Part shown: piece by piece, positions 17,759 to 28,468 of the stretch
How positions within the stretch are numbered: position 1 is the first letter of the stretch
Layout: every line of letters begins with the position of its first letter
From: Pantoea sp. WMus005
GTDB lineage: Bacteria > Pseudomonadota > Gammaproteobacteria > Enterobacterales > Enterobacteriaceae
Direction of reading: 5' to 3'
Length of the DNA: 64,000 nucleotides
Assembly: GCF_013415305.1 (NCBI RefSeq)
Contig: NZ_JACBXU010000001.1
Coordinates: forward strand, 2,046,001-2,110,000
Translations under genes and position numbers: made by a program
Notes under the pieces: model-generated
What the model saw: only the letters and a program-made list of their open reading frames with translations
Database searches by the model: none
What the model was told of the DNA's origin: nothing

Positions 17759-18622
17759 ATGAGTCAGGCACTGCAAAATCTGCTGAATTTATTGAATCTG
17801 GAAAAACTGGAAGAGGGTTTATATCGCGGCCAAAGTGAAGATCTGGGTCTGCGCCAGGTGTTTGGTGGTCAGGTGGTGGGTCAGGCGCTGTATGCAGCTA
17901 AACAAACCGTCCCGGAAGATCGCGTTATCCACTCTTTTCACAGCTATTTTTTGCGGCCAGGCGATAGCCAGAAAGCGATTATTTACGATGTTGAAACGCT
18001 GCGCGATGGCAAAAGTTTTAGCGCTCGCAGGGTCAGTGCCATTCAGAATGGGCAGCCTATTTTTTATATGACCGCCTCTTTCCAGTCACCGGAAAGCGGA
18101 TTTGAACATCAGAATCCAATGCCGCAGGTGGCGGGACCCGAGAATCTACTAACTGAACAGGCGATGGCGCAAAAAATGGCGCATATGCTGCCAGATAAGT
18201 TACGCGAGAAATTCATTGCTGAACGTCCGCTGGAGATCCGCCCGGTGCAGATTCACAACCCTTTGCGTGGCCATGTGGATAAGCCTGAACGCCAGGTATG
18301 GATACGAGCTAACGGCCCACTTCCTGCCGACTTGCGTATCCATCAGTATCTGCTCGGCTATGCTTCGGATCTCAACTTCCTGCCCGTCGCGCTGCAGCCC
18401 CACGGTAAAGGCTTTTTAGAGCCGGACATGCAGGTCGCCACAATCGATCACTCCATGTGGTTCCACCGCCCTTTCGACTTCACTGAATGGTTGCTCTACA
18501 GCGTGGTCAGTACTTCCGCTTCGGGTGCGCGGGGTTTTGTCCGGGGTGAGTTTTACAATCAGCAGGGTGTACTGGTGGCCTCAACGGTTCAGGAAGGGGT
18601 AATGCGCCAGCGCAGCGAATAA
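17759..18622 (+). CDS. tesB: Acyl-CoA thioesterase II
   Basis: Hydrolyses medium- and long-chain acyl-CoA to fatty acid and CoA. The 287 residues form a double hot-dog protein: N-terminal [23 protein letters not shown] and [11 protein letters not shown]-terminal LDxF-type segments around [21 protein letters not shown]. Catalytic residues by homology are an Asp (ASDLNFLP or TIDHSMWFH), a Thr/Ser and a Gln in the C-terminal half. The start is preceded by TGAGGAATGCGCC. A strong terminator separates it from the convergent amtB. Confidence 0.96.
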   Translation: MSQALQNLLNLLNLEKLEEGLYRGQSEDLGLRQVFGGQVVGQALYAAKQTVPEDRVIHSFHSYFLRPGDSQKAIIYDVETLRDGKSFSARRVSAIQNGQPIFYMTASFQSPESGFEHQNPMPQVAGPENLLTEQAMAQKMAHMLPDKLREKFIAERPLEIRPVQIHNPLRGHVDKPERQVWIRANGPLPADLRIHQYLLGYASDLNFLPVALQPHGKGFLEPDMQVATIDHSMWFHRPFDFTEWLLYSVVSTSASGARGFVRGEFYNQQGVLVASTVQEGVMRQRSE

Positions 18623-18627
18623 AAAAA

Positions 18628-18656
18628 GGGGGCGATTTCTCGCCCCCTTTTTTTTT
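18628..18656. terminator. Bidirectional terminator tesB/amtB
   Basis: GGGGGCGA-TTTC-TCGCCCCC stem followed by nine T on the plus strand and flanked by seven A on the other side, so it can terminate both convergent genes. Confidence 0.93.
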
Positions 18657-18669
18657 CAGTGCCTATCCA

Positions 18670-19956
18670 TTACTGGTTGTAAGCATTCTCGCCGTGGCTG
18701 TTTACATCCAGACCTTCACGTTCATGCTCTTCCGGTACGCGCAGACCGACAATCAAATCGGCCAACTTGAAGCCGATGAAGGCAACAACGCCTGACCAGA
18801 CAATAGTCAGACCCACGCTGAAAAGCTGAACCCAGATCTGATGGCCCATGGTGACGCCCTGTGCATAGCCAACGCCGCCCAGTGAAGAGGAAGCAAAAAC
18901 GCCGGTCAGGATACAGCCCACAATGCCGCAGACGCCGTGCACGCCGAACACATCACAGGGATCATCCACGCGCAGCCATTTTTTCAGCGTGGTAACACCC
19001 CACAGTCCCGCCAGTCCGCCGACCAGGCCGATGATTAATGCACCGCCAACGCCGACATAACCACAGGCAGGGGTAATTGCGACCAGACCGGCAATAAAGC
19101 CTGAACAGGCACCCAACAGAGAAGGCTTACCCCGTACCGCCCACTCGCCAAAGGTCCATGCCAGTACGGCTCCTGCTGTTGCGACGACAGTGTTCAGGAA
19201 GGCCAGTGCTGCGATTTCGTTTGCTGCAGACGCAGAGCCGGCGTTGAAACCAAACCAGCCGACATAGAGAATGGCGGTGCCGGTGAAGACCATCGGCAGG
19301 TTGTGTGGCTTGAAGGCTTCTTTACCAAAGCCAGCACGTTTGCCAACCAGATAAGCGCCCACCAGACCCGCGACAGCAGCGTTGATATGCACCACGGTAC
19401 CGCCAGCAAAGTCCAGCGCGCCATCCTGAGCCAGGAAACCGCCTGCCCACACCATGTGCGCGATAGGCAAATAAGAGAGCGTTAGCCAGACACCGACAAA
19501 GATCAGTACCGCAGAGAAGCGGATACGTTCTGCGATGGAGCCAACAATCAGACCCACAGTGATACAGGCAAACGAGGCCTGAAATGCCACATGAATATAC
19601 TGATAGAAGCTGCCCATGACGGCGGTCAGCTGAATGTTTTTCAGCATGGCCCAGCCAAAGCCGCCAAAGAAAGCGTTGCCTTCACTGAATGCCAGGGAGT
19701 AGCCGTAGACTACCCACAACACGCAGACCAGCGAGAAGGTCACAGCGACCTGCGTCAGCATCGAAAGAACGTTTTTGCCGCGAATCAGACCGCCGTAAAA
19801 GAGCGCAATACCTGGAATTGACATAAACAGCACCAGCGCGGTGCAAATCATCATAAATGCGTTATCAGCCTTGTCCGCAACGGCAGGCGCAGCCATGGCG
19901 AGTGAGGGTAACAGTGCCAGGCTGGTGAGGCCCAACTTAGCTAACATTTTATTCAT
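18670..19956 (-). CDS. amtB: Ammonium channel AmtB
   Basis: Trimeric inner-membrane ammonia conductor. It has 428 residues as in E. coli, with a cleavable signal (MNKMLAKLGLTSLALLPSLAMA) and eleven membrane spans. Pore residues are recognisable: the twin-His region (HINAAVAGLVGAY and FGVHGVCGIVG) and the Phe gate region (YGYSLAFSEG). The C-terminal GlnK-interacting tail (GLRVPEEHEREGLDVNSHGE) is intact. It follows glnK after 34 bases in the nitrogen-controlled glnK-amtB operon. Confidence 0.98.
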   Translation of the reverse strand: MNKMLAKLGLTSLALLPSLAMAAPAVADKADNAFMMICTALVLFMSIPGIALFYGGLIRGKNVLSMLTQVAVTFSLVCVLWVVYGYSLAFSEGNAFFGGFGWAMLKNIQLTAVMGSFYQYIHVAFQASFACITVGLIVGSIAERIRFSAVLIFVGVWLTLSYLPIAHMVWAGGFLAQDGALDFAGGTVVHINAAVAGLVGAYLVGKRAGFGKEAFKPHNLPMVFTGTAILYVGWFGFNAGSASAANEIAALAFLNTVVATAGAVLAWTFGEWAVRGKPSLLGACSGFIAGLVAITPACGYVGVGGALIIGLVGGLAGLWGVTTLKKWLRVDDPCDVFGVHGVCGIVGCILTGVFASSSLGGVGYAQGVTMGHQIWVQLFSVGLTIVWSGVVAFIGFKLADLIVGLRVPEEHEREGLDVNSHGENAYNQ

Positions 19957-19990
19957 TTTTATTCCATCCCATCACAGTACTGAGTCTTAA

Positions 19991-20329
19991 TTACAGAGCG
20001 GCTTCGTCGGTCTCGCCGGTACGAATGCGGATGACGCGCTGCAGTTCAGCCACGAAAATTTTACCGTCGCCAATTTTGCCGGTGTAAGCCGCTTTACTGA
20101 TGACATCGACTACTTCGTCTAACTGATCGTCGGCAATCGCGATATCAATTTTGACCTTCGGCAGGAAGTTCACGCTGTACTCTGCGCCACGATAAAGCTC
20201 TGCATGGCCCTTTTGACGGCCAAAACCCTTCACTTCGGAGACGGTCAGTCCCTGAATGCCGATAGAGGATAAAGCTTCACGTACATCCTCCAGCTTAAAT
20301 GGCTTAATTACGACGGTAACCAGCTTCAT
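19991..20329 (-). CDS. glnK: Nitrogen regulatory PII protein GlnK
   Basis: Trimeric PII signal protein of 112 residues that blocks AmtB when nitrogen is sufficient and is uridylylated by GlnD. The T-loop AELYRGAEYSVNFLPKVKID contains the modified Tyr51. The PII signature and C-terminal ATP-binding region (GKIGDGKIFVAELQRVIRIRTGE) are intact. The ATG at 20329 has GGAGGGGATTCA directly upstream; the ATG at 20371 is not supported. Expression is expected from the sigma-54 promoter upstream, with NtrC activation. Confidence 0.98.
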   Translation of the reverse strand: MKLVTVVIKPFKLEDVREALSSIGIQGLTVSEVKGFGRQKGHAELYRGAEYSVNFLPKVKIDIAIADDQLDEVVDVISKAAYTGKIGDGKIFVAELQRVIRIRTGETDEAAL

Positions 20330-20383
20330 TGAATCCCCTCCAGCGAGTAAATAGGTAACGTTTACGGACACGCAGGGATATAA

Positions 20384-20398
20384 GCAAAGCCTGTGCCA
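20384..20398 (-). promoter_or_regulatory. sigma-54 promoter of glnK-amtB
   Basis: On the reverse strand TGGCAC-AGGCT-TTGC matches the RpoN -24/-12 consensus (TGGCAC-N5-TTGCA), with GG and GC at the required spacing, 55 bases upstream of the glnK ATG. Confidence 0.9.
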
Positions 20399-20505
20399 GA
20401 GTGCAAAACTGACGTAAATCAGTTATTCAGGCGAGACGGGGCAAGGGATGTTTTGATGAGGAAGGGAAAGAGAGAGGCCTGATGGCGGGCATGACAACAT
20501 AACAC

Positions 20506-20541
20506 TGCACTCCTTTGGTGCTTCAGGCGTCAAAGGAGTGC
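20506..20541. promoter_or_regulatory. NtrC enhancer site within an inverted repeat
   Basis: TGCACTCCTTTGGTGCT (20506-20522) is a 17-bp dyad of the NtrC type (TGCAC-N7-GTGC[A/T]), about 120 bases upstream of the sigma-54 promoter, the usual enhancer distance. It is also the left arm of a longer inverted repeat, GCACTCCTTTG (20507-20517) with CAAAGGAGTGC (20531-20541). That repeat could form a hairpin after mdlB, though no U-tract follows. Confidence 0.75.
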
Positions 20542-20586
20542 ATTTATACAGATTATTCTGATAAAGCTGCGCAATAAAGGTGCAAC

Positions 20587-22362
20587 TCAGCTTTCAGATG
20601 TTACCGGCACGCCCGATGCCAGGTCTTCACCTGCCTGCTGCAGCTGATACATCTGCCAGTATCGTCCCTGCAGTGCCAGCAATTGCTGATGGGTACCCTG
20701 CTCGACAACGCGGCCACGATGCAGCACCAGAATCTTGTCCGCATCAATAATCGTTGAGAGGCGGTGAGCAATCACCACCAGCGTGCTGTGCTGGCGCAGC
20801 CTCTCAAGCGTCTGCTGGATTGCCTGCTCGGTGCCGGAGTCGATATTGGCCGTTGCCTCATCGAGGATCAGTATCTGCGGCAAATCCACCAGCACGCGAG
20901 CCAGCGCCAGCAGTTGCTTTTGTCCGACCGACAGATTGTTACCCTGCTCGCCCAGCCGGGTATGAATTCCCTCCGGCAAGGCATGTGCCAGCGGTGCCAG
21001 CTGCACTTGCTCCAGCACCGTCCAGACGGCCTCTTCGCTGATATCACGGCCCAGCCGCACATTCGCCAGTAACGTATCGGCCAGCACCACAGGATCCTGC
21101 TGCACCATCGCAATACCGCGGCGCAGCACGGCATGGCTCAGCTCGCTAATCGGTCGGTCATCAATACGGATTTCACCGCGCGTCACCGGGTAGTAGCCCA
21201 TTAGCAGGTTAGCCAGGGTACTTTTGCCGCTGCCGGTATGACCTACCAGCGCCACGAACTCACGCGGAGCGACCTCAAGATTGATATCACTCAGTACATC
21301 GCGATTTTCCCGATAGGCAAAACTCAGGTTGTTCAGGGCGATACGACCTGACGTCAATGGCTGCTGATCAGTACCATATTGCTGCTGCGCGGCATCCATC
21401 AGCTCGAAGATGCGCTCGCCGGATACCACCGCCTGCTGCAGCATTGATTGCTGCGTGGTCAGCTCAATCAGCGGCTCGTTGAGGCGTCCCAGATAAGTAA
21501 TAAAGGCATACAGCACCCCCACCTCAAACACGCCCGGCACCGAGAAACTGAACAGGATTAGCAGCCCGCACAGCACCATCGCTGAAAACAGACTCAACAG
21601 CGGACGCAATAAAAAGCCATCCAGACGCAGCGTTTCCATGCGCGCCAGATAGTGAGAGCGGCTTGCTTCGCCCATCCGCTCACCAAATCGCGCCTGCTGA
21701 CGAAACTGCTGAATCACGCTCATGCCGCTGATCACTTCGTTAAAACCGTTGTTGATGTCCGCCAGATAACTGCGAACCCGGCGGGCAATCGGCGTGCTGA
21801 AGCGCTGATAGATGAACATCACAATCAGAACCAGCGGGAAGATCATCATCGCCACCAGCGCCATGCGCCAGTCAAGGCTGAACATCGCCACCATCATGGC
21901 ACCGACCAGTGCGGCGCTGCGCAGTACGGTAGAGACCACCGTGACATAAAGATCGCGGATCACCTCGGTGTCGTTCGTGACGCGCGAAATAAGCTGCCCG
22001 ACCGGCTGAGTATCAAAAGCGCTCAGCGGCTGGCAGAGTGCCGCATTCATCACGTCGCTGCGCAACCGCTGGACCACACCGATAGCAGCGCGGTTAAACA
22101 ACAGCGCCTGCCAGTAGTGCAGCCCGGCGGCCAGTAACTGAAGCAGGATAAAACTCACTACCAGTCCGGCGACCAGTCCCCAGGGCATTTGATGTTTCGC
22201 CACCAGGTTATCAATAAAGTAGCTGACCAGCACCGGGCCAGTCACTTCCGCTGCGGCAGCGATCCACAGCATCCCTACCGCCAGCGACAGGGATTTACGC
22301 CAGGGTTTGCCGTAACTCAGCAGGCGCTTCAGGGTTGGCCACAAGCGTGCAGACTTAGCCAT
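20587..22362 (-). CDS. mdlB: Multidrug-resistance-like ABC exporter subunit MdlB
   Basis: Heterodimeric type IV ABC exporter half-transporter with MdlA. It has 591 residues, starting [20 protein letters not shown] at 22362; further upstream in-frame ATGs fall inside mdlA and are rejected. Six-helix membrane domain, then the nucleotide-binding domain with Walker [15 protein letters not shown], signature [13 protein letters not shown], Walker [13 protein letters not shown] and H-loop IAHRLSTI. The gene overlaps the end of mdlA by 8 bases, with GGAG as ribosome binding site. The substrate is not established. Confidence 0.96.
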   Translation of the reverse strand: MAKSARLWPTLKRLLSYGKPWRKSLSLAVGMLWIAAAAEVTGPVLVSYFIDNLVAKHQMPWGLVAGLVVSFILLQLLAAGLHYWQALLFNRAAIGVVQRLRSDVMNAALCQPLSAFDTQPVGQLISRVTNDTEVIRDLYVTVVSTVLRSAALVGAMMVAMFSLDWRMALVAMMIFPLVLIVMFIYQRFSTPIARRVRSYLADINNGFNEVISGMSVIQQFRQQARFGERMGEASRSHYLARMETLRLDGFLLRPLLSLFSAMVLCGLLILFSFSVPGVFEVGVLYAFITYLGRLNEPLIELTTQQSMLQQAVVSGERIFELMDAAQQQYGTDQQPLTSGRIALNNLSFAYRENRDVLSDINLEVAPREFVALVGHTGSGKSTLANLLMGYYPVTRGEIRIDDRPISELSHAVLRRGIAMVQQDPVVLADTLLANVRLGRDISEEAVWTVLEQVQLAPLAHALPEGIHTRLGEQGNNLSVGQKQLLALARVLVDLPQILILDEATANIDSGTEQAIQQTLERLRQHSTLVVIAHRLSTIIDADKILVLHRGRVVEQGTHQQLLALQGRYWQMYQLQQAGEDLASGVPVTSES

Positions 22363-24124
22363 GCGGCACTCCTTTCTCATTTTCATCATCATCCAGCGCC
22401 GCTTCCAGTTGCTGGTAACGGTACATGTCACGATACCAGCCAGCCGTGTCGGCCAGCGTGTCATGGTCTCCGCGCTGAGCCACACTGCCCTGCTGCAGCA
22501 CCAGAATTTCACTGGCTTCTGTCAGCGCCGACAGGCGATGTGCGCTGATAATCAGCGTGCGTCCCTGCCCCCAGATACGCAGGTTATGCAGGATCTCGTG
22601 TTCGGTACGTCCATCCACTGCAGACAGCGCGTCATCCAGAATCAGGATTTCAGCATTCAGCAGCAGTGCCCGGGCAATTGAAAGACGCTGCTTTTGTCCA
22701 CCGGACAGCATCACACCGCGCTCCCCGACTTCCGTTTCATAGCCCTGGGGCAGACGCAGGATATCCTCATGAACGCAGGCCAGCGTGGCCGCATGTTCAA
22801 TCTCCTGCTGGGTTGCACCCGGTTTCCCCAGCGCAATATTGTTCGCCACACTGTCGGAGAATAAAAATGGCGTCTGACTGACCACGGCCAGACGGCTGCG
22901 CCAGCTGTCGAGCCGCAGTTGCGGCAGCGGGATTTGATGATAGCGGATGTCGCCCTGCTGAATATCGAAGTGGCGCTGAATCAGGCTGAGCAGTGTGCTT
23001 TTACCACTGCCGGTTGGCCCGCACAGACCCAGCATCTCGCCGGGTTTGAGCTGGAAGCTGACATCGCTTAACACCGGAGCCGCGCTGGCCGGATAGTGAA
23101 AGGCGCGTATCGCGACCTGCAGCGTGCCAGGATCCGGTGGCAGTGACTTCTCACCATCTTCCACCGCTGGTGCTTCCGCCAGCAGTGCGCCGATGCGACT
23201 CCAGGCGGCGCTGCCACGTTCGACAATATTAAACATCCACGCCAGCGCCAGCATCGGCCAAATCATCAGGCCGAGATACATCACAAAGCTGGTGAGCTGC
23301 CCCAGCGTCATCTGGTCATGCCACACCAGCCAGCTGCCGCCGCCAATCGCCAGCAGGTTTGAGAAGCCGATAGCGATGTAGATAGTGGGATCGAAGCGGG
23401 CATCCACCCGCGCCACGCGCAGGTTTTTCTCGCCAGTATCGCGGGCGATGTCGGAAAACTGCTGCGACTGATGCTGTTCAAGGCCAAAGGATTTGATCAT
23501 CCGGATACTGGTCAGGCTTTCCTGCGTCTGATCGTTGAGGCTGGAGAAGGCCGCCTGTGCCAGCTTGAAACGATGATGCAGCTGATTGCCATAACGATGG
23601 ATTACGATGGCCATAATCGGCATTGGTACCAGGGCCAGCAACGTCAGCTGCCAGCTGATCTGCGTACTCATCACCAGCAGCACCACACAACCCATGACCA
23701 GCGAGTCGACCAGCGTCAGTACCCCTTCCCCGGCGGCAAACACCACCCGATCTACGTCGTTAGTGGCGCGCGCAATCAGATCGCCGGTACGATGACGCAG
23801 ATAAAAAGCCGGTTGCTGACGACTCAGCTGGCGGTAAAAATCCTCGCGCAGCTCAACTGCCAGTTGGTAGGAGGCTCCAAACAGCAATACGCGCCAGACG
23901 TAGCGCAGCAGATAGACCACGACTGAGGTGGCCAGCATGATCCCAATCCACATCATAATGCGGCTGGTACTCATGTTGTCACGCGTCACGCCATCAACAA
24001 TGACCCCGACCACATGCGGCGGCAGCAACTGCAGAATAGCAATCACAATCAGCAGGATGACTGCGCCCAGATAGCGTCGCCACTCCCGCAGAAAATACCA
24101 ACTTAACTGGCTGAATAATCTCAC
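22355..24124 (-). CDS. mdlA: Multidrug-resistance-like ABC exporter subunit MdlA
   Basis: Partner of MdlB, 589 residues (E. coli 590). It begins [20 protein letters not shown]. The membrane domain includes [20 protein letters not shown]. The ATPase domain has Walker [15 protein letters not shown], signature [16 protein letters not shown], Walker [13 protein letters not shown] (Asp replaces the usual catalytic Glu, so this site may be degenerate) and H-loop SAHRLSAL. It lies 24 bases after decR in the same direction; mdlB overlaps its end. Confidence 0.96.
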   Translation of the reverse strand: MRLFSQLSWYFLREWRRYLGAVILLIVIAILQLLPPHVVGVIVDGVTRDNMSTSRIMMWIGIMLATSVVVYLLRYVWRVLLFGASYQLAVELREDFYRQLSRQQPAFYLRHRTGDLIARATNDVDRVVFAAGEGVLTLVDSLVMGCVVLLVMSTQISWQLTLLALVPMPIMAIVIHRYGNQLHHRFKLAQAAFSSLNDQTQESLTSIRMIKSFGLEQHQSQQFSDIARDTGEKNLRVARVDARFDPTIYIAIGFSNLLAIGGGSWLVWHDQMTLGQLTSFVMYLGLMIWPMLALAWMFNIVERGSAAWSRIGALLAEAPAVEDGEKSLPPDPGTLQVAIRAFHYPASAAPVLSDVSFQLKPGEMLGLCGPTGSGKSTLLSLIQRHFDIQQGDIRYHQIPLPQLRLDSWRSRLAVVSQTPFLFSDSVANNIALGKPGATQQEIEHAATLACVHEDILRLPQGYETEVGERGVMLSGGQKQRLSIARALLLNAEILILDDALSAVDGRTEHEILHNLRIWGQGRTLIISAHRLSALTEASEILVLQQGSVAQRGDHDTLADTAGWYRDMYRYQQLEAALDDDENEKGVPHG

Positions 24125-24148
24125 AACGCTGTTCTCAATCTCAGGCCC

Positions 24149-24610
24149 TCACGGGGCGACAGGTAAAGCCGTGGTGTATTTAATCTCTTCCATGGCAAAG
24201 CTGGATGTCACATCAATAAGGCCGGGCATCCCATTCACTAATCGCTTGTAGAACGCATCATAGCTTTTCATATCGGCCACCTGAATGCGCAGCAGGTAAT
24301 CATACTCGCCTGCCATTCGGTAAAAGGCCATGACCTCCGGCATGCTGCTCACCACCGAGACAAAAGCCTGATACCAGTCGCGGCTGTGCTGCTGTGTTTT
24401 CACAAACATAAACGCCGTCAGTGACAGTCCGATTTTATCCCCATCCAGCAGCGCCACCCGGGCGCGAATAATGCCATCATCTTCCAGCTTTTTCAGGCGC
24501 TTCCAGCAGGGTGTGGTGGTAAGGTTGACGGCATCCGCCAGCGCCTGCAGCGACAGCGTGCAGTCCTGCTGCAACAGTGAGAGCAGTTTAAGGTCAGTTT
24601 TATCTAACAT
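24149..24610 (-). CDS. decR: Lrp/AsnC-family cysteine-responsive regulator DecR (YbaO, CcdR)
   Basis: A 153-residue Lrp-type regulator starting [21 protein letters not shown]-terminal HTH ([27 protein letters not shown], about residues 20-46) and a C-terminal RAM effector domain ([29 protein letters not shown]). E. coli DecR controls cysteine detoxification, and the Pantoea ananatis orthologue CcdR activates ccdA. The ATG at 24610 has GGAG six bases upstream. It is divergent from the ccdA-like gene, with about 115 bases between. Confidence 0.94.
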   Translation of the reverse strand: MLDKTDLKLLSLLQQDCTLSLQALADAVNLTTTPCWKRLKKLEDDGIIRARVALLDGDKIGLSLTAFMFVKTQQHSRDWYQAFVSVVSSMPEVMAFYRMAGEYDYLLRIQVADMKSYDAFYKRLVNGMPGLIDVTSSFAMEEIKYTTALPVAP

Positions 24611-24725
24611 TCGGGGCTCCGAGAGAATCATTTTCTCCATTAGCGCGATTTTAGCGGTAATTTTGCAATCTCTTTTTCCTGCACGTGCCATAAAATAGCC
24701 GCATCACTCTTACCGGACGCCTGAG

Positions 24726-25760
24726 ATGCAGACCTGCTGGATTCGCCACGCTATCAACGAAATTAATGCTGATTTCCAACGATCGGCTGAGACTCATTTG
24801 ATCCGTTTCGATCTGGCGGACTTTCCCGGCATCTGGTTCTATCTGAAAGATGAGAGCACCCACCCCAGTGGCAGTCTTAAACATCGGCTGGCACGATCGC
24901 TGTTCCTCTATGGCCTCTCCAACGGCTGGATTAAAGAGAATACGCCGATTATCGAAGCGTCGTCAGGCAGTACTGCCGTATCTGAGGCGTACTTCGCAAG
25001 ACTGCTGGGCCTGCCGTTTATTGCCGTGATGCCCGCCAGCACGGCGAAGCGTAAAATTGAGCAGATCACGTTTTATGGCGGACAGTGCCATTTTGTCCAG
25101 GATCCCTGCCAGCTCTACGCGGAATCTGAACGTCTGGCACATGAGCTGAATGGCCATTTTATGGATCAGTTCACCTACGCTGAACGCGCTACCGACTGGC
25201 GCGGCAATAACAATATCGCTGAGAGCATTTTCCGCCAGATGCAGCATGAACCCTATCCGATTCCCCATACAGTCATCATGAGTGCAGGCACAGGCGGCAC
25301 CTCAGCCACGCTGGGCCGTTATCTCCGTTATCAGGGACTGGAAACGAAACTCCTGGTAGTCGATCCGCAGCATTCAGTGTTCTACGACTACTGGCAACAC
25401 CGTGATGCCACACTGACCAGCACGCGCGGCAGCATGATCGAGGGGATTGGCCGTCCACGAGTAGAACCGTCTTTTATGCCCGACGTGATCGACGAAATGA
25501 TCAAAGTGCCGGATGGTGCGACGCTGGCCGCCATGCTGAAGCTGGAAAAGATTCTGGGACGTAAGCCTGGCGCCTCTACCGGCACCAATTTCTGGGGCAT
25601 GTTGCAGGTGGCAAAACGATTACGGGCAGCGAATCAGCAGGGATCGCTGGTGACCCTGTTGTGCGATAGCGGCGAACGCTATCCTGATAGCTATTATCAG
25701 CCTGAATGGGTGGCAAAACATATCGGCGATATCGCACCGTGGCAGCGCGAGCTGGAATAA
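24726..25760 (+). CDS. ccdA: PLP-dependent cysteine desulfhydrase-like protein (CcdA type)
   Basis: A 344-residue fold-type II PLP enzyme of the cysteine synthase/cystathionine beta-synthase superfamily. The PLP lysine is in THPSGSLKHRLARSLF (SLKHR motif, about residue 52), the substrate loop is EASSGSTAVSEAYFARL, and the phosphate-binding glycine loop is MSAGTGGTSATLGRYL. Its divergent position next to decR matches the ccdR-ccdA pair described in P. ananatis as a cysteine-inducible desulfhydrase, so L-cysteine to pyruvate, ammonia and sulfide is the likely reaction. The symbol rests on synteny and recall. Confidence 0.8.
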   Translation: MQTCWIRHAINEINADFQRSAETHLIRFDLADFPGIWFYLKDESTHPSGSLKHRLARSLFLYGLSNGWIKENTPIIEASSGSTAVSEAYFARLLGLPFIAVMPASTAKRKIEQITFYGGQCHFVQDPCQLYAESERLAHELNGHFMDQFTYAERATDWRGNNNIAESIFRQMQHEPYPIPHTVIMSAGTGGTSATLGRYLRYQGLETKLLVVDPQHSVFYDYWQHRDATLTSTRGSMIEGIGRPRVEPSFMPDVIDEMIKVPDGATLAAMLKLEKILGRKPGASTGTNFWGMLQVAKRLRAANQQGSLVTLLCDSGERYPDSYYQPEWVAKHIGDIAPWQRELE

Positions 25761-25783
25761 AAACCCGGACATCCTGTCCGGTT
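25759..25783 (-). terminator. Terminator of cof
   Basis: CCGGACA-TCC-TGTCCGG stem between the converging ccdA-like and cof genes. On the reverse strand it runs into GGGTTTTTA. The T-tract overlaps the ccdA stop codon. Confidence 0.75.
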
Positions 25784-25794
25784 CACGGCAATCC

Positions 25795-26616
25795 TCAGCA
25801 TTCGGGGGAATACGCGAGGTCGGGTGTCGCCAGCCAGTGATTTAAATAATGAGACACCGCCTGTGTCTCGCAATGCCCTAACACCGGCAGATGCGGCAGC
25901 GCGGCTTTCAGCTGCGCCATCGCATTGCCCATAATGAAGCCCTTCCCGGCCTGTGCCAGCATCTCGCGATCGTTCATCGCATCACCAAATGCCATACAAT
26001 CCGCCATTGTCAGTGAGAGATGATCACACAGGAGTGCCAGCGCACTGCCTTTGTTACAGCTGGCGGGCAAGACCTCCAGACAATCCACGGCAGAGAAACA
26101 GACATTAGCCTCATCGCCCAGTGCGGCATCCAGCTCTGTTTTGAGCTGGCACAGCCGCTGATGCTGATCGATGAAGCAGATTTTTGTCACCTGATGCGCA
26201 GGCAGTTTTTTAAGATCGCAGAGCTGATAGCTAAATCCGCTCATCTGATGGGGCACCAGCAGCTCAGGCTGGGGTCGATCGGTAAACCATCCCTGATCGT
26301 TGAAAATATGGATTGAGGCGGGCGTCTTCCAGTGGCGGTGGATAACCTCTTCAGCGACGGCAGAAGGCAGATCCCGTGCAAAGATGAGATTGCCTGACTG
26401 ATCGTGCACGCGTGTGCCATTCCCGGTAATCAGCCAGGCAGGCAGCGTCATTTTTTTTCGTAATATCTGCATTTCCAGCAGATGGCGGCCCGTTGCCAGC
26501 GCCAGATTAACGCCTCGCAGATGCAGCGCCTGCAGACTATCCAGCGTCTGCTGACCCACCTGATGATCCGGCAGCAACAATGTGCCATCCATATCGAACG
26601 CGGCTAAACGCACCAT
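25795..26616 (-). CDS. cof: HMP-PP phosphatase Cof, HAD family
   Basis: A 273-residue HAD-superfamily phosphatase (Cof type IIB). The nucleophile motif is [11 protein letters not shown] near residue 8, motif II is in the LATGR segment, and motifs III and IV are in KICFID and [11 protein letters not shown]. The tail [17 protein letters not shown] matches E. coli Cof. E. coli Cof hydrolyses a thiamine precursor pyrophosphate and PLP in vitro. It converges on the ccdA-like gene and is divergent from ybaE. Confidence 0.93.
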   Translation of the reverse strand: MVRLAAFDMDGTLLLPDHQVGQQTLDSLQALHLRGVNLALATGRHLLEMQILRKKMTLPAWLITGNGTRVHDQSGNLIFARDLPSAVAEEVIHRHWKTPASIHIFNDQGWFTDRPQPELLVPHQMSGFSYQLCDLKKLPAHQVTKICFIDQHQRLCQLKTELDAALGDEANVCFSAVDCLEVLPASCNKGSALALLCDHLSLTMADCMAFGDAMNDREMLAQAGKGFIMGNAMAQLKAALPHLPVLGHCETQAVSHYLNHWLATPDLAYSPEC

Positions 26617-26708
26617 GATTTACCTCCTGCTGAAAGTTGAACGCCACTATTGCCTGTTAATTACGGAACTAATAGTGAATACTTTAAAAAAACTGTTCCG
26701 GTTTTATT

Positions 26709-28406
26709 ATGCGCCAGCTTAACCGCCTTAATCAGTTTCAGCGTCTTTGGCAGCAGAGCCAGGGGGCTCCTCAGCAGACCTGCGTGGCAGAGATGGCACG
26801 CCACTGCATCTGCAGCGAACGCCATCTGCGCACGTTGCTGTCTCAGTGGCAGCATGCGGGCTGGCTGAGCTGGCACGGCGAGCCGGGCCGGGGCAAACAG
26901 GGGCAATTACAGTTCCTGCGCACGCCTGAACAGTTAAGACAGCAGCTGCTGCAACGGCAGCTCGATGCCGGTGAGGCAGCGGATGCCTTACAACTGCTGG
27001 ATCTGCCGCCGGAAAGGCTGATCAATATGTTGCGGCCTATGATGGGAGGACAATGGCAGAACGATACACCGGTTATGCGCATACCTTACTATCGGCCAAT
27101 GGAAAGCACCGAGCCGCGTCAGATTACCGGGCGGGCTGAACAGCATCTGGTTCGCCAGATCTATTCCGGTCTGACCCGTTTCGAGCAGGATGAGCCGGTC
27201 GGCGACCTGGCGCATCACTGGCAGCACGATGAAGAATCATGTCGCTGGTTATTCTGGTTACGGCCTCAGTTGATGTGGCACAACAACGAGCCGATGCAGG
27301 CCGCGCAACTGGTGACACAGTTCCGCCAGCTGTTACGAGATACGCGCGTCAGTGCGCTGCTGGCCGATGTAATTAGCGTGGATGCCCCCCATCCGCTTAC
27401 GCTGCGTTTTGTATTGCGGCGCCCGGACTTCTGGCTGCCCCATCGCCTCGCACACGTGTTGTGCCTGCTGCACCACCCTGATGAACCCGCCACGGGTAGC
27501 GGGCCGTGGAAACGGGCGCACTTCAGCGCCGAACTGGTCAGGATTGAAAGTCATGCACGCTGGCATCTGCAGCGCCCGCTGTTGCAGGCGGTGGAGTACT
27601 GGATTACCCCTCAGCTGTTTGATCCCACTCTCGGCAGCAGCTGTCGTCATCCGGTGCAGATTGCGATAGGCGATGCTTCAGAGCTCAGGACGTTGCAACC
27701 GGTCAGCAGCAGCATCAGTCTGGGCTTCTGTTATCTGGTCTGTCGACCGCGAGCCGGATTTACACCCGATCAGGCACGCTTGCTTTTCCAGCTGATCCAG
27801 CAAAGTGGCATCGTCAGCCGGTTGCCACTGGATGAGGGCTTGATTACCCCCAGCAACGAGCTGTTACCCGGCTGGGATGTACCGCTGATTGAAACGGTCC
27901 CGGTCCCCCTGCCGGCGACCCTGACGCTGCACTATCAGCTACCTGTTGAGCTGCATCAGATGTCCCAGGCGCTGGTCACATTGTTAAAACAGCACGGCTG
28001 CACCCTGAACGTCGTTTTTCATCCGGTTAAAAGCTGGCACTGCATCAATCAGCTTGATGAGGCGGATATCGTGATGGGCGATCGACTGATTGGCGATTCG
28101 CCGGTCTTTACGCTGGCCAACTGGTTGCAGATTGACCCGCTATGGCGACGATTGTGGCCTACATCGCAGGGCGAAGAAGTACAGGCGCAACTGCTGGCGA
28201 TACAGCAGATAGCGGATAGCCACATTCGAACGCGCGCGCTGCATCAGCTTTATCATCAGTTGATGACGGGCGGCATCCTGCTGCCGCTGTTTAATTATCG
28301 CTACCAAATCTACGCGCCGTCTGGCGTCGAGGGGATTGAAATGAACACGCTGGGCTGGTTCGATTTCAACCGGGCATGGATTCCGCCGCCCATTGATCCA
28401 CCCTGA
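26709..28406 (+). CDS. ybaE: SgrR-family transcriptional regulator YbaE
   Basis: A 565-residue protein starting [20 protein letters not shown]. It has an N-terminal winged-helix DNA-binding domain ([23 protein letters not shown], about residues 30-55) and a large C-terminal SBP_bac_5-like domain resembling periplasmic oligopeptide-binding proteins ([20 protein letters not shown] onward), the SgrR architecture. Length matches E. coli YbaE (566). The signal and target genes are unknown. It precedes queC by 62 bases in the same direction. Confidence 0.93.
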   Translation: MRQLNRLNQFQRLWQQSQGAPQQTCVAEMARHCICSERHLRTLLSQWQHAGWLSWHGEPGRGKQGQLQFLRTPEQLRQQLLQRQLDAGEAADALQLLDLPPERLINMLRPMMGGQWQNDTPVMRIPYYRPMESTEPRQITGRAEQHLVRQIYSGLTRFEQDEPVGDLAHHWQHDEESCRWLFWLRPQLMWHNNEPMQAAQLVTQFRQLLRDTRVSALLADVISVDAPHPLTLRFVLRRPDFWLPHRLAHVLCLLHHPDEPATGSGPWKRAHFSAELVRIESHARWHLQRPLLQAVEYWITPQLFDPTLGSSCRHPVQIAIGDASELRTLQPVSSSISLGFCYLVCRPRAGFTPDQARLLFQLIQQSGIVSRLPLDEGLITPSNELLPGWDVPLIETVPVPLPATLTLHYQLPVELHQMSQALVTLLKQHGCTLNVVFHPVKSWHCINQLDEADIVMGDRLIGDSPVFTLANWLQIDPLWRRLWPTSQGEEVQAQLLAIQQIADSHIRTRALHQLYHQLMTGGILLPLFNYRYQIYAPSGVEGIEMNTLGWFDFNRAWIPPPIDPP

Positions 28407-28468
28407 AGCTGTTCAGCAGAGGACTGAGGCATTACCATAAGCGCAAAATTAATGATCAGGAAAACACC

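Noticed and set aside
22363-22512. N-terminal extension of MdlB to an upstream ATG
   Set aside because: The extension lies in the mdlA coding sequence and has no similarity to the family; the start at 22362 has GGAG and matches E. coli.
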